Assembly (NCBI GenBank): GCA_934162285.1 | Contig: CAKPHY010000022.1 | Coordinates: 1 to 19,419, forward strand | Direction: 5' to 3' | Source of the DNA: an uncultured Bacilli bacterium | Lineage (GTDB): Bacteria > Bacillota_I > Bacilli_A > RF39 > UBA660 | DNA length: 19,419 nt | Shown here: positions 6,924 to 13,652 of the stretch, in pieces | Layout of the letters: each line of letters opens with the position of its first letter | How positions within the stretch are numbered: the first letter of the stretch is position 1 | Program-made: the position numbers and the translations under genes | The notes under the pieces: generated by a model | What the model saw: the letters and a program-made list of their open reading frames with translations, nothing else | Databases searched by the model: none | What the model was told of the DNA's origin: nothing

Positions 6924-7381
6924 TATTTCACCTCAATTATTTCACTTTCTTCTAAAAATTTTTTAGTATCATCATAAGAATAATTACCAGCCCTACTATT
7001 TACTATCTCCCCATCTTCAAGAATAACTAAATCAGGAATCGAAATAATTGATTTTCCAAGTAATTTCGTAACATTTTCCTTATCATTAGTTGTAACTCTT
7101 GAAGTATCAAAATAATAATATTCAAAATTATACTCATTAGCAAGAGTATCTAAAGTTGGTTTAAATTTTTCACAATAAGGGCAATAAGGACTAGCAAACA
7201 AAATAATTTGCTTACCAGAACTATTATACATTTCGGTAAACTTTTCAGTAATAACTATACTATCTTCTTTTATTTTTTTATATTTTAATATTGAAGATCC
7301 TATATAAATAACAATAAATGAAATTAAAATAAGTATTACAAAAACAATTATTCCAAGTTCAAGTTTTTGCTTTTTTGTCAT
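6923..7381 (-). CDS. membrane-anchored thioredoxin-like protein (CPYC)
   Basis: 152 aa. A single N-terminal transmembrane segment (about 9-32) with basic residues before it places the rest outside the membrane. The thioredoxin fold follows: strand KQIILFASPYCPYCEKF with the redox pair Cys67 and Cys70, helix to about 82, strand NFEYYYFDTSR, then SIPDLVILEDGE with the cis-Pro at 116. The CPYC active site is the glutaredoxin-type dipeptide but also occurs in thioredoxin-like proteins. Likely role: thiol reduction or disulfide exchange on extracytoplasmic proteins; the partner is unknown and no CcdA-type electron donor is encoded nearby. It is first in an operon with the PH-like gene and has an extended -10 promoter. 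Start ATG has AGAGG about 9 nt upstream. Confidence 0.85.
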   Translation of the reverse strand: MTKKQKLELGIIVFVILILISFIVIYIGSSILKYKKIKEDSIVITEKFTEMYNSSGKQIILFASPYCPYCEKFKPTLDTLANEYNFEYYYFDTSRVTTNDKENVTKLLGKSIISIPDLVILEDGEIVNSRAGNYSYDDTKKFLEESEIIEVK

Positions 7382-7400
7382 AAATCAAAACCTCTTTTAA

Positions 7401-7409
7401 ATTATAACA
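7401..7409 (-). promoter_or_regulatory. extended -10 promoter of the thioredoxin-like operon
   Basis: TGTTATAAT on the - strand, 20 nt before the ATG. No clear -35. Confidence 0.6.
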
Positions 7410-7469
7410 TAAAATTCCCCAAATCCCAACCCTCAATATTTACTATTAATACTAATGGTAATAACATTA

Positions 7470-7568
7470 TTAATAATTTATGCATTTGTAAAAATGCTGA
7501 GCATAACAATAAACTAAGATACGCTCCGATATCTGATCTCTAACACTTTTTAATTTTAGTATCTCCAT
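7470..7568 (-). CDS. possible 32-aa small ORF in a 208-bp gap
   Basis: An ATG-initiated frame (MEILKLKSVRDQISERILVY and 12 more residues) fills much of the gap between the thioredoxin operon and the DIP1984-family gene, on the same strand. The first half looks helical and charged. No SD is seen upstream and no homology is recognised. It may be a remnant or chance. The rest of the gap (7410-7469, 7569-7589) shows no clear terminator or promoter. Confidence 0.2.
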   Translation of the reverse strand: MEILKLKSVRDQISERILVYCYAQHFYKCINY

Positions 7569-7589
7569 AATAAATATTTAACAACTAAA

Positions 7590-8039
7590 TTAAAGATCTA
7601 TTGTCCAATTAATTGTTTGAATACGTACATCAAGTTCACGTAATTCTTTAGACAATTTATCAATTTTCTTTTGATAACTAGCAACATCAATTGTTGGTAA
7701 AATCTTAATTTCACTTCTCGTTCCTCTAGAAGTTATTGAACTTGCTTCACTTAAAAAATCACGCATAACATTAATTTTAAGTGTTAAAGCATCTTTACGA
7801 GCTAACAAGTTTGTCAAGGTTTCAGAAGAATCAACAACAGTAGCATTACGCAAATTAATTTTAGTTACTAATTCTTCAAATCTTTTAATTAAATAATCCA
7901 ATTCTGTAATTAACTCTTTAGGATCTTCTGAAGGTTTTTCACCATCTTGAACTTTGGCATTCAAAATCAATCTAGTTTCTAATTGCTCAATTCTTTTTTT
8001 AATATCTGCTCTTTCCGATAATGCTTCTGCCAATTTCAT
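7590..8039 (-). CDS. DIP1984 family protein
   Basis: 149 aa, full length for the DIP1984 family (sometimes labelled septicolysin). The match is strong along the whole chain: MKLAEALSERADIKKRIEQL at the start, LILNAKVQDGEKPSEDP (about 24-40), ELDYLIKRFEELVTKINLRN (about 46-65), LTNLLARKDALTLKINVMRDF (about 75-95), SRGTRSEIKILPTIDV (about 103-118) and a final KELRELDVRIQTINWTIDL. It is mostly long amphipathic helices, so an elongated helical bundle or coiled coil is likely. Biochemical function is not established to my knowledge. The start codon overlaps the stop of the upstream nucleotidyltransferase-like gene (ATGA), with AAGGAGAAG as SD, so the two are cotranscribed and probably coupled. Confidence 0.85.
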   Translation of the reverse strand: MKLAEALSERADIKKRIEQLETRLILNAKVQDGEKPSEDPKELITELDYLIKRFEELVTKINLRNATVVDSSETLTNLLARKDALTLKINVMRDFLSEASSITSRGTRSEIKILPTIDVASYQKKIDKLSKELRELDVRIQTINWTIDL

Positions 8040-8425
8040 TTAAAACTTCTCCTTTCTTTATAATCCAAAATTAAAGTAATTCGTTCTTTATCTTTTTGAC
8101 GATCGCTTTTATTTAAATAATCTAAATAACAATCTAAATCTTGTAAATAATAATCTCCAAAATCTTCGACTTTTTCTTTTGTAAGAGTATCAACTACAAA
8201 CTCAATTTGATCATTAATTTTATACCAATTATCACCTTTAGCTTCAAGAATGAATTTTGAAGATAATTTATCAAAACCATTTTCTGTAACTGCTATATCA
8301 AGATCACCAGCATCTTTCATAATTCCTCTTAATACTAAAGCTGCACTAGAAAGAATATAAAAATCCTTTTTTTCTAAATTTAAAGTATTTATTAATTTTA
8401 TAAGTTCATTTCTATTCAATCGCAT
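8036..8425 (-). CDS. small nucleotidyltransferase-like protein
   Basis: 129 aa. It carries the minimal nucleotidyltransferase pattern: FYILSSAALVLRGIMKDAGDLDIAV (22-46), where SSAALVLRG replaces the usual GGSAL-LHG and D41/D43 are the paired metal-binding Asp residues. A third acidic position may be E75 or D79 (QIEFVVDTL). The C-terminus is acidic then basic (YLNKSDRQKDKERITLI), with the K-R-KD pattern often seen in AbiEii/MNT-like enzymes. Members range from tRNA- or protein-modifying toxins to antitoxins; I cannot tell which. Start: a perfect AAGGAGG lies 6 nt before the ATG at 8425, ruling out upstream starts. A TATAAT at 8459-8454 is a likely -10. Overlaps the DIP1984 gene by 4 nt. Confidence 0.72.
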   Translation of the reverse strand: MRLNRNELIKLINTLNLEKKDFYILSSAALVLRGIMKDAGDLDIAVTENGFDKLSSKFILEAKGDNWYKINDQIEFVVDTLTKEKVEDFGDYYLQDLDCYLDYLNKSDRQKDKERITLILDYKERRSFK

Positions 8426-8497
8426 AATTACCTCCTTTACATATACTAAAACCATTATAAAACAAATTAAAAAAAATTTCATTAAAAAACACTAGTT

Positions 8498-8989
8498 TTA
8501 CACTAATGTTTTCATTTCCATTTTTTTAACTTTTTCAGTTTCAAAGTTCATGCTGTCATTAAAAAAAGTTGCAATTGATTTCAAATAATTAGGTAAAAGT
8601 CCTTTTAATTTTAAAATTTCTAAAAATTGAATAACTTGATCATATGAAGAAGGTTCAAAACGATCATAACAAGTTATCCCAAACGTTGAATCTTCATCCT
8701 CAATATTTTGAATATCAATATGATTTTCATCAGATAATTGTTTAAAATTTAAATCTAAAGGAATATTTAAAGTATATTCACAAGCATATCTATTAAATAT
8801 CGGTTTAGGTTTAATTTTAATTATCACTTTTTGAAGTTCATCAGGAATACCATTTTTATCAAAATCTTCTTTCATATTTTGAATTCTACCAGGTATTTGA
8901 CAATGATTAAAATGATCGTATTTACCATAAGTTTCTTTTAATAATTTAACAGCGTCAATAAGTATGTAATGATATTTTTTATCACTCAT
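8498..8989 (-). CDS. unknown protein, paralogue of the upstream gene (copy A)
   Basis: 163 aa, function unknown. It shares order and motifs with the gene just upstream: an N-terminal YILIDA strand, then an F-D-N-x-IP helix start followed by LQKVIIKIKPKPIF and RYACEYTLNIPLDL (about 58-85), an acidic middle (IQNIEDEDSTF), and a C-terminal YDQVIQFLEILKLKGLLPNYLKSIATFF helix pair. No signal peptide, membrane segment or catalytic motif is seen. The ATG at 8989 lies one base after the stop of copy B, so translation is probably coupled. Upstream in-frame starts lie inside copy B and are rejected. The C-terminal tail is Lys/Met-rich. The pair looks like an old tandem duplication rather than a recent one, given low identity. 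Confidence 0.7.
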   Translation of the reverse strand: MSDKKYHYILIDAVKLLKETYGKYDHFNHCQIPGRIQNMKEDFDKNGIPDELQKVIIKIKPKPIFNRYACEYTLNIPLDLNFKQLSDENHIDIQNIEDEDSTFGITCYDRFEPSSYDQVIQFLEILKLKGLLPNYLKSIATFFNDSMNFETEKVKKMEMKTLV

Positions 8990-8990
8990 T

Positions 8991-9569
8991 TTATTTAAAA
9001 TTCTTCTTTCTATTACCTTTATTAATATAAAAACTAAATACTGAAGTACGTTCTTTATCATCATCAAAACGTTCACAAGATAAAGCTAAATCTCTATCAA
9101 TTTCAAAAAACTGTTTAATCGAATACAAATATCCTACTAAAAGTCCACTTTGAACAACTTCCTGCATAAAAGCTTTAATATCACTATAAGGAACAAATTG
9201 ATAATCAGTCATACAATTAATCTCCTCTGCATATGGAGCATCAGGTAAAGTAAAAGAATAACTATTTATATCAATTTTTTTGCCATATATTGTATCATAA
9301 ATTAAAGCATTGTCAAAATCAAAGGGAATATCTAAAGTATATTCAAAAGCTCGATTTTTTAAAATAGGCAATTTCTCAATTTTAATAATCAATTTACGAT
9401 ATTGTGTAGGAATATCATTATCTTGAAAAAAATCATTCATTGTCTTACGTCCATGGGAAACATAGACATCACTAGTTGTTCTTCCATCAAATACTTGACG
9501 AAGAATATAATTTTTTTTAGAAATATTTTCACTATCTACTAATAAATACTTTGCTTTAATTTCTTTCAT
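8991..9569 (-). CDS. unknown protein, paralogue of the downstream gene (copy B)
   Basis: 192 aa, function unknown. It parallels copy A: KYLLVDSENIS at the N-terminus, MNDFFQDNDIPTQYRKLIIKI and ILKNRAFEYTLDIPFDFDN (about 55-100), an acidic middle, then FVPYSDIKAFMQEVVQSGLL and GYLYSIKQFFE (about 135-165). It has about 25 extra C-terminal residues that are basic (INKGNRKKNFK). The most conserved element of the pair is IIKI-x-P-x-A-x-EYTL-IP-D, probably the fold's core strands. No transmembrane segment. The start ATG at 9569 has AAAGAGG 6 nt upstream. Transcribed from an extended -10 promoter overlapped by an inverted repeat. It is first of the two-gene unit. Confidence 0.7.
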   Translation of the reverse strand: MKEIKAKYLLVDSENISKKNYILRQVFDGRTTSDVYVSHGRKTMNDFFQDNDIPTQYRKLIIKIEKLPILKNRAFEYTLDIPFDFDNALIYDTIYGKKIDINSYSFTLPDAPYAEEINCMTDYQFVPYSDIKAFMQEVVQSGLLVGYLYSIKQFFEIDRDLALSCERFDDDKERTSVFSFYINKGNRKKNFK

Positions 9570-9580
9570 ATTGGCCTCTT

Positions 9581-9602
9581 TAATTGTATAACAATTATAA
9601 CA
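9581..9602 (-). promoter_or_regulatory. extended -10 promoter with overlapping inverted repeat
   Basis: TGTTATAAT lies at 9602-9594 on the - strand. A perfect 7-bp inverted repeat TAATTGT-ATA-ACAATTA (9581-9587, 9591-9597) overlaps the -10 and the predicted start site, a position suited to an operator. Confidence 0.55.
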
Positions 9603-9610
9603 CAAATCCA

Positions 9611-9636
9611 TAAAAAAGCCCATTTTTTAATGGGCT
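9611..9636 (-). terminator. intrinsic terminator of the acyltransferase gene
   Basis: The stem AGCCCATT/AATGGGCT (9617-9624 with 9629-9636) has a 4-nt loop and is followed on the - strand by six T residues. The TAG stop overlaps the stem. It insulates the downstream paralogue pair. Confidence 0.95.
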
Positions 9637-11794
9637 AGTTTAAGAATTCTTTTATTTTTAAGTTCAAGTTATCATTACCTTCTTTTGTTAAATGAATACC
9701 ATCAGCCATCAAGTAATTAGGATTTTCTACAATTTCTTTACTAAAATCTAAAATTTTAACATTTTCTTCAGATATTTCTGAAATTTTATCGTTAGTTGAA
9801 ACAATATAAATCTCATGATCACTTAAATTACTAATCAAATTTTTTATTTTATCAATTTCAACAGTTTTATCAAAAACAAAAACTAATTTATGAGTCATTT
9901 GATCTTTTTCATCTAAAACCTTATCTAAATCAAGATCTTTTTCAACAACAAATTTAGCATTTATATAATTTTCATGAATTGAATCAAACGCATTTAATAA
10001 TAAATCATTACCATAAAAACTAATTTTATTATTTTGTTCTTCTTCATGCTGTTTAATTATTTCAGCTTTTTTAGCATTAAATTTATCTAAATAAACATTA
10101 TAAATTGCTTCATAAATTGTATCTGTATATACCTTACGACCACTTGGAGTTAAATGAATACCATCAGCATAAAAATATTCACTGTGGCCTCGCGAAATAC
10201 TTTTCCAATCAATAATATGCAAATTACTATAATCTTTAGCAAATTCAACTAAATTTTTATTTACATAATCTAAATTAGTAGTATTAAGCCAAAAAACTTC
10301 ACGATCACCCAAGCTTTGCATAATATCAACCTTACAACTCTTAGAACAATCACCATTAGCACCAAGGTTAATAACAACTGGATTACCAAGCATATTTCTT
10401 CTTTTTAAATCCGAAACTATGGAAGCAACTTCATAAGCCGTACGTGATATTTTAGCATCTACATAACTATTAGGAAACATAGCAAGGATATTAGCGTATG
10501 CCCCAAGCATAACCGAATCTCCTATTCCTATAACCGGTAAGTCAAGAACCATTTCTTTTAATTTTGATTCACTAGTTTCTAAATCAGCCAAGGTTGTAGC
10601 CCAAGCCTCTTCCTCTTTTTTTATTTCACTAGCATATTTTTCTTGATTTTTTTTACTAAGTTCTTCATTAGCTGCAAGTTGATTTTCTAAATCTTTCATT
10701 TCTTTTGTATGATCTTCTGCTTTTATATATTGATAACCACCAAAAGCTGAAAAAGAAAGGAAAATAACTAATAAAGAATATTTTAATATCTTTTGCTTAC
10801 CATTTAAAGCATAATGTAATAAATAAGCTAAAACTATAGTTAAACTTATGACTAACAATATTTTTAAAGAATTATTTTGAAAAAAGAATATTAAAGGATA
10901 TTGTATTAAATATATTTCATAACTAATATCTGATAAAGATTTTACTACTTTGTCAAAAGGATTTAATCTATTTGTAGAATCAAGTGTTGCATAATCAATT
11001 AAACGCATACTTATTAAGGAAACAATAATCATTGCTATGCTAAAATACTCTGACGTTGAAGGAATTAAAATAAAAGACAAAAGTAATAATAACAAATAAA
11101 CATAAAAAATTACTTTTCTTAATTTCATTTTTTGAATTCTTTTATTTATTAAAATTCCATAATAATGATGAATAAATCCTAAGGTAAGACCAAATAAAAT
11201 TGAAAAAATTCGTGTAAAAGTATTATAGTAAACAACCATTATGTTAGTATCTTTACTAGAAATATAAAAATAAAGAGCAAATACAATAGCAAAGAATCCT
11301 GTAAATAAACAAGGAATATATTTTTTTACATGATCCCCAAGTTCTTTTAAACCTAAATAAATAAAAGGAAAAACTAAATCAAATTGTAATAATATACCAA
11401 TATACCAAAAATGCATAAAAGGAGAATCGACATGTCGAGCAAAATAATCCAAATTAGCATTTAATTGCCAAAAATTATTATATCCAAGTAAAACAGAAGT
11501 TGTTTCTGGTTTCAAATTAAACCAAAAAATATTAGGTAAAAAGGAAATAATTCCAATACTAATAAAAACTACAATCACTAAAGGAAGATAAATTTTGAAA
11601 AGCCTATTCTTATAATATTCTTTTAAAGAAAATTTTTCTTTTCTAAAAGCCGAAATACAAGATAAATAACCAGTTAAAACAAAAAAAGTACAAACAGCTA
11701 AATAGCCACCTTTTAAAATATTTAAATGATATAACAAAACGGCAATACAAGCTATTAATCTAATAATATTTAAATCCTTAAAATACTTCTTCAT
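9635..11794 (-). CDS. OatA-like membrane O-acyltransferase with two tandem SGNH domains
   Basis: 719 aa. The N-terminal ~350 residues are an acyltransferase-3 membrane domain (about 10-11 segments) that moves acyl groups across the membrane; the conserved His is H23 in LYHLNILKGGYL. A charged linker follows (360-415). SGNH domain 1 (about 420-570) is outside the cell and has GDS at 425-427 (Ser427), the LGANG block (Asn480) and DGIHLT with Asp544 and His547. This layout is that of OatA, which O-acetylates peptidoglycan. A second, shorter SGNH-like domain (about 588-719) follows a coiled linker: GND at 595-597 replaces GDS and no LGxNG block is seen, yet DGIHLT (698-703) is kept. The usual family length is about 600-650 aa, so the extra domain explains the size. 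Start: GGAG fits the ATG at 11794; the ATG at 11815 lies upstream of the likely transcription start. Acceptor not proven. Confidence 0.9.
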   Translation of the reverse strand: MKKYFKDLNIIRLIACIAVLLYHLNILKGGYLAVCTFFVLTGYLSCISAFRKEKFSLKEYYKNRLFKIYLPLVIVVFISIGIISFLPNIFWFNLKPETTSVLLGYNNFWQLNANLDYFARHVDSPFMHFWYIGILLQFDLVFPFIYLGLKELGDHVKKYIPCLFTGFFAIVFALYFYISSKDTNIMVVYYNTFTRIFSILFGLTLGFIHHYYGILINKRIQKMKLRKVIFYVYLLLLLLSFILIPSTSEYFSIAMIIVSLISMRLIDYATLDSTNRLNPFDKVVKSLSDISYEIYLIQYPLIFFFQNNSLKILLVISLTIVLAYLLHYALNGKQKILKYSLLVIFLSFSAFGGYQYIKAEDHTKEMKDLENQLAANEELSKKNQEKYASEIKKEEEAWATTLADLETSESKLKEMVLDLPVIGIGDSVMLGAYANILAMFPNSYVDAKISRTAYEVASIVSDLKRRNMLGNPVVINLGANGDCSKSCKVDIMQSLGDREVFWLNTTNLDYVNKNLVEFAKDYSNLHIIDWKSISRGHSEYFYADGIHLTPSGRKVYTDTIYEAIYNVYLDKFNAKKAEIIKQHEEEQNNKISFYGNDLLLNAFDSIHENYINAKFVVEKDLDLDKVLDEKDQMTHKLVFVFDKTVEIDKIKNLISNLSDHEIYIVSTNDKISEISEENVKILDFSKEIVENPNYLMADGIHLTKEGNDNLNLKIKEFLN

Positions 11795-11816
11795 ACAACA
11801 TACTCCATTCTTCATA

Positions 11817-11825
11817 ATTATAGCA
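11817..11825 (-). promoter_or_regulatory. extended -10 promoter of the acyltransferase gene
   Basis: TGCTATAAT on the - strand. The predicted start is near 11810, just before the SD. It is divergent from the amidase promoter in a 119-bp intergenic region. Confidence 0.65.
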
Positions 11826-11848
11826 TTATTAAATAAGAATATAAATAC

Positions 11849-11897
11849 TTTACATCATCTATATACACTTTATAAAATTATTTTAATATGCTAAAAT
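11849..11897 (+). promoter_or_regulatory. promoter region of amidase-murE
   Basis: Two candidates: TTTACA (11849-11854) with TATAAA (11871-11876) at 16 nt, or an extended -10 TGCTAAAAT at 11889-11897. The second would start transcription right at the SD GGGGTGA (11904-11910). Confidence 0.45.
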
Positions 11898-11913
11898 TAA
11901 ATCGGGGTGAAGT

Positions 11914-13652
11914 ATGAAAATAATTTTAATTTTAATCGCATTAATTCCAATAAAATTACATGCAACTAGTTCCATAATAAATATTGATAAACTAAATATT
12001 GTAGAAATACAAGAAAACATTGATAAAGGATATTTAACATATGAAACATTAACTAAAATATATCTAGAAAGAATTGAAAAATATAATGAACAATATAATG
12101 CCATTATAACTATTAATCAAAATGCCATTGCTGAAGCTAAATTATTAGATGAAGAATATAAAAAAGTGGTAGAAGAAGCTTGATGCATGGAATACCTATA
12201 ATTGTCAAAGATAATATTGACGTTAAAGGCTTACCAACAACCAATGGTACTAAAGCTTTATTAGATTCTTATCCTTATGAAAACGCTCCAATCATTCAAA
12301 AATTAATAGATGCTGGCGCCATAGTATTAGCTAAAACTAATATGGATGAGTTTGCTTTCCATGCTGAACATTCAAGTTCTAGCTTTGGGATGGTTAAAAA
12401 TGCTTACAATTTAGAATACTCATCATATGGATCATCAGGAGGGACAGCTGTTGGAGTTGCTGCTGGTCTTGCTGTTGCTGGAATTGGTACGGATACAGGA
12501 TCGTCTATAAGAATCCCCGCAAGTGCCAATAATTTAGTAGGTTTAAGACCAACAACTAGTTTAATAGATAACAAAGGAATCATTAAATTTGAAGTAACAA
12601 GAGATGTTGCTGGACCCATAACTAAATATGTTATAGATAACGCAATAATGTTAGAAATAATAAATAATCAAGGGAAAAAATATACCAATTTTAATAAGGA
12701 TATTTCAGAAATAAAAATTGGAGTATTTAAAGATCAATATAATAGGGCTACAAGTTTCATTAAAGATTTAATGTCAAAACAAATTGAAAAATTAAAATCT
12801 TTAGGTGCAACTGTTGAATTTATAAATTCCTTTTCACCAAACTATCAATTTAATGCTAATACATTATGTTATGAATTCAATGAATATTTAAAAGGAACAA
12901 CAAGTAAAATTAAAAGTTTGAATGACTTAATAAAAACTAAAGAATATACGCATCACATTGAAGGATATAATAATTCCTATTGCAATTATGATTACAGTAA
13001 AACTCAAGCTTTTAAAAATTATTTAGAAAATAGAAATAATAATATTAATTATGCAAATAATAAATTTGGAGATTATGATGCTTTTATTTATCCAACAATT
13101 AAAAATGAAGTAGTAAAATTAACTAATATTAATAATTATAAAGTTAAAACATTTTCAAGTTCTATAGCCCCATTAGTTGGTTTTCCAGCTATCTCTATTC
13201 CAATTGGATTTTATAACAATCTACCATATGGAATGGAAATTTTAGCTAAAGCTAATAATGAAGAAATTCTATACACTATTGCTTATAATTTAGAAAAAGA
13301 TAATAACTTTTATGAACAACCCGAAATTGCTCCTTCACTTTATACAATTAATAATAACATTTCAATATTATTAAATTATTATGAAAATTTTAACGAAGCA
13401 AAATTTGAAGAAACAAAAAAGAAAACTAAAGCTTTTTTAGATAATTACAATAATATTGATGATAAAGACGAAACTATAGAATTATTAATAAAAGAATATG
13501 AAGAAACAACTACTATAGATCTTCCAACTAAAGAACTCTCAACTAATAACAGTAAAGAAAAATACAGAATAATTGCAATATATATTTTTATTGATATAAT
13601 TATATTATTAGCAGTTTTAATTAAGAGAAGGTGTAAAAATGAAATTAAATAA
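11914..13652 (+). pseudogene. secreted amidase-signature enzyme, interrupted by one frameshift
   Basis: Two frames together make a 579-aa amidase-signature protein. Frame 1 (11914-12183) encodes a Sec signal (about 1-17, cut near LHA) and the N-terminal helices, then runs into TGA. The frame shifts by -1 at a six-A run (12160-12165, codons 83-84), after which the other frame reads KKSGRRSLMHGIPIIVKDN, exactly the family pattern. Catalytic residues are intact: Lys99 (IIVKDN), the Ser pair 174/175 (YGSSGG) and nucleophile Ser198 in DTGSSIRIPA. The C-terminus is a single membrane anchor (about 550-570) followed by basic RRCKNEIK. Such enzymes hydrolyse amides; the substrate here is unknown, but the coupling to murE suggests cell-wall or peptide amide work. 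It may be a true mutation, an assembly indel or slippage; one A would restore the frame. It overlaps murE by 14 nt. Confidence 0.85.

Noticed and set aside
7494..7504. ATGCT-G-AGCAT palindrome in the gap before the DIP1984 gene
   Set aside because: A 1-nt loop cannot form an RNA hairpin and 5-bp arms are expected by chance in such DNA.
11883..12104. 73-aa - strand frame overlapping the amidase start
   Set aside because: Antisense to the signal peptide region; no SD and it overlaps the promoter.
12404..12619. 71-aa - strand frame inside the amidase
   Set aside because: Antisense shadow of the Ser/Gly-rich amidase signature region.
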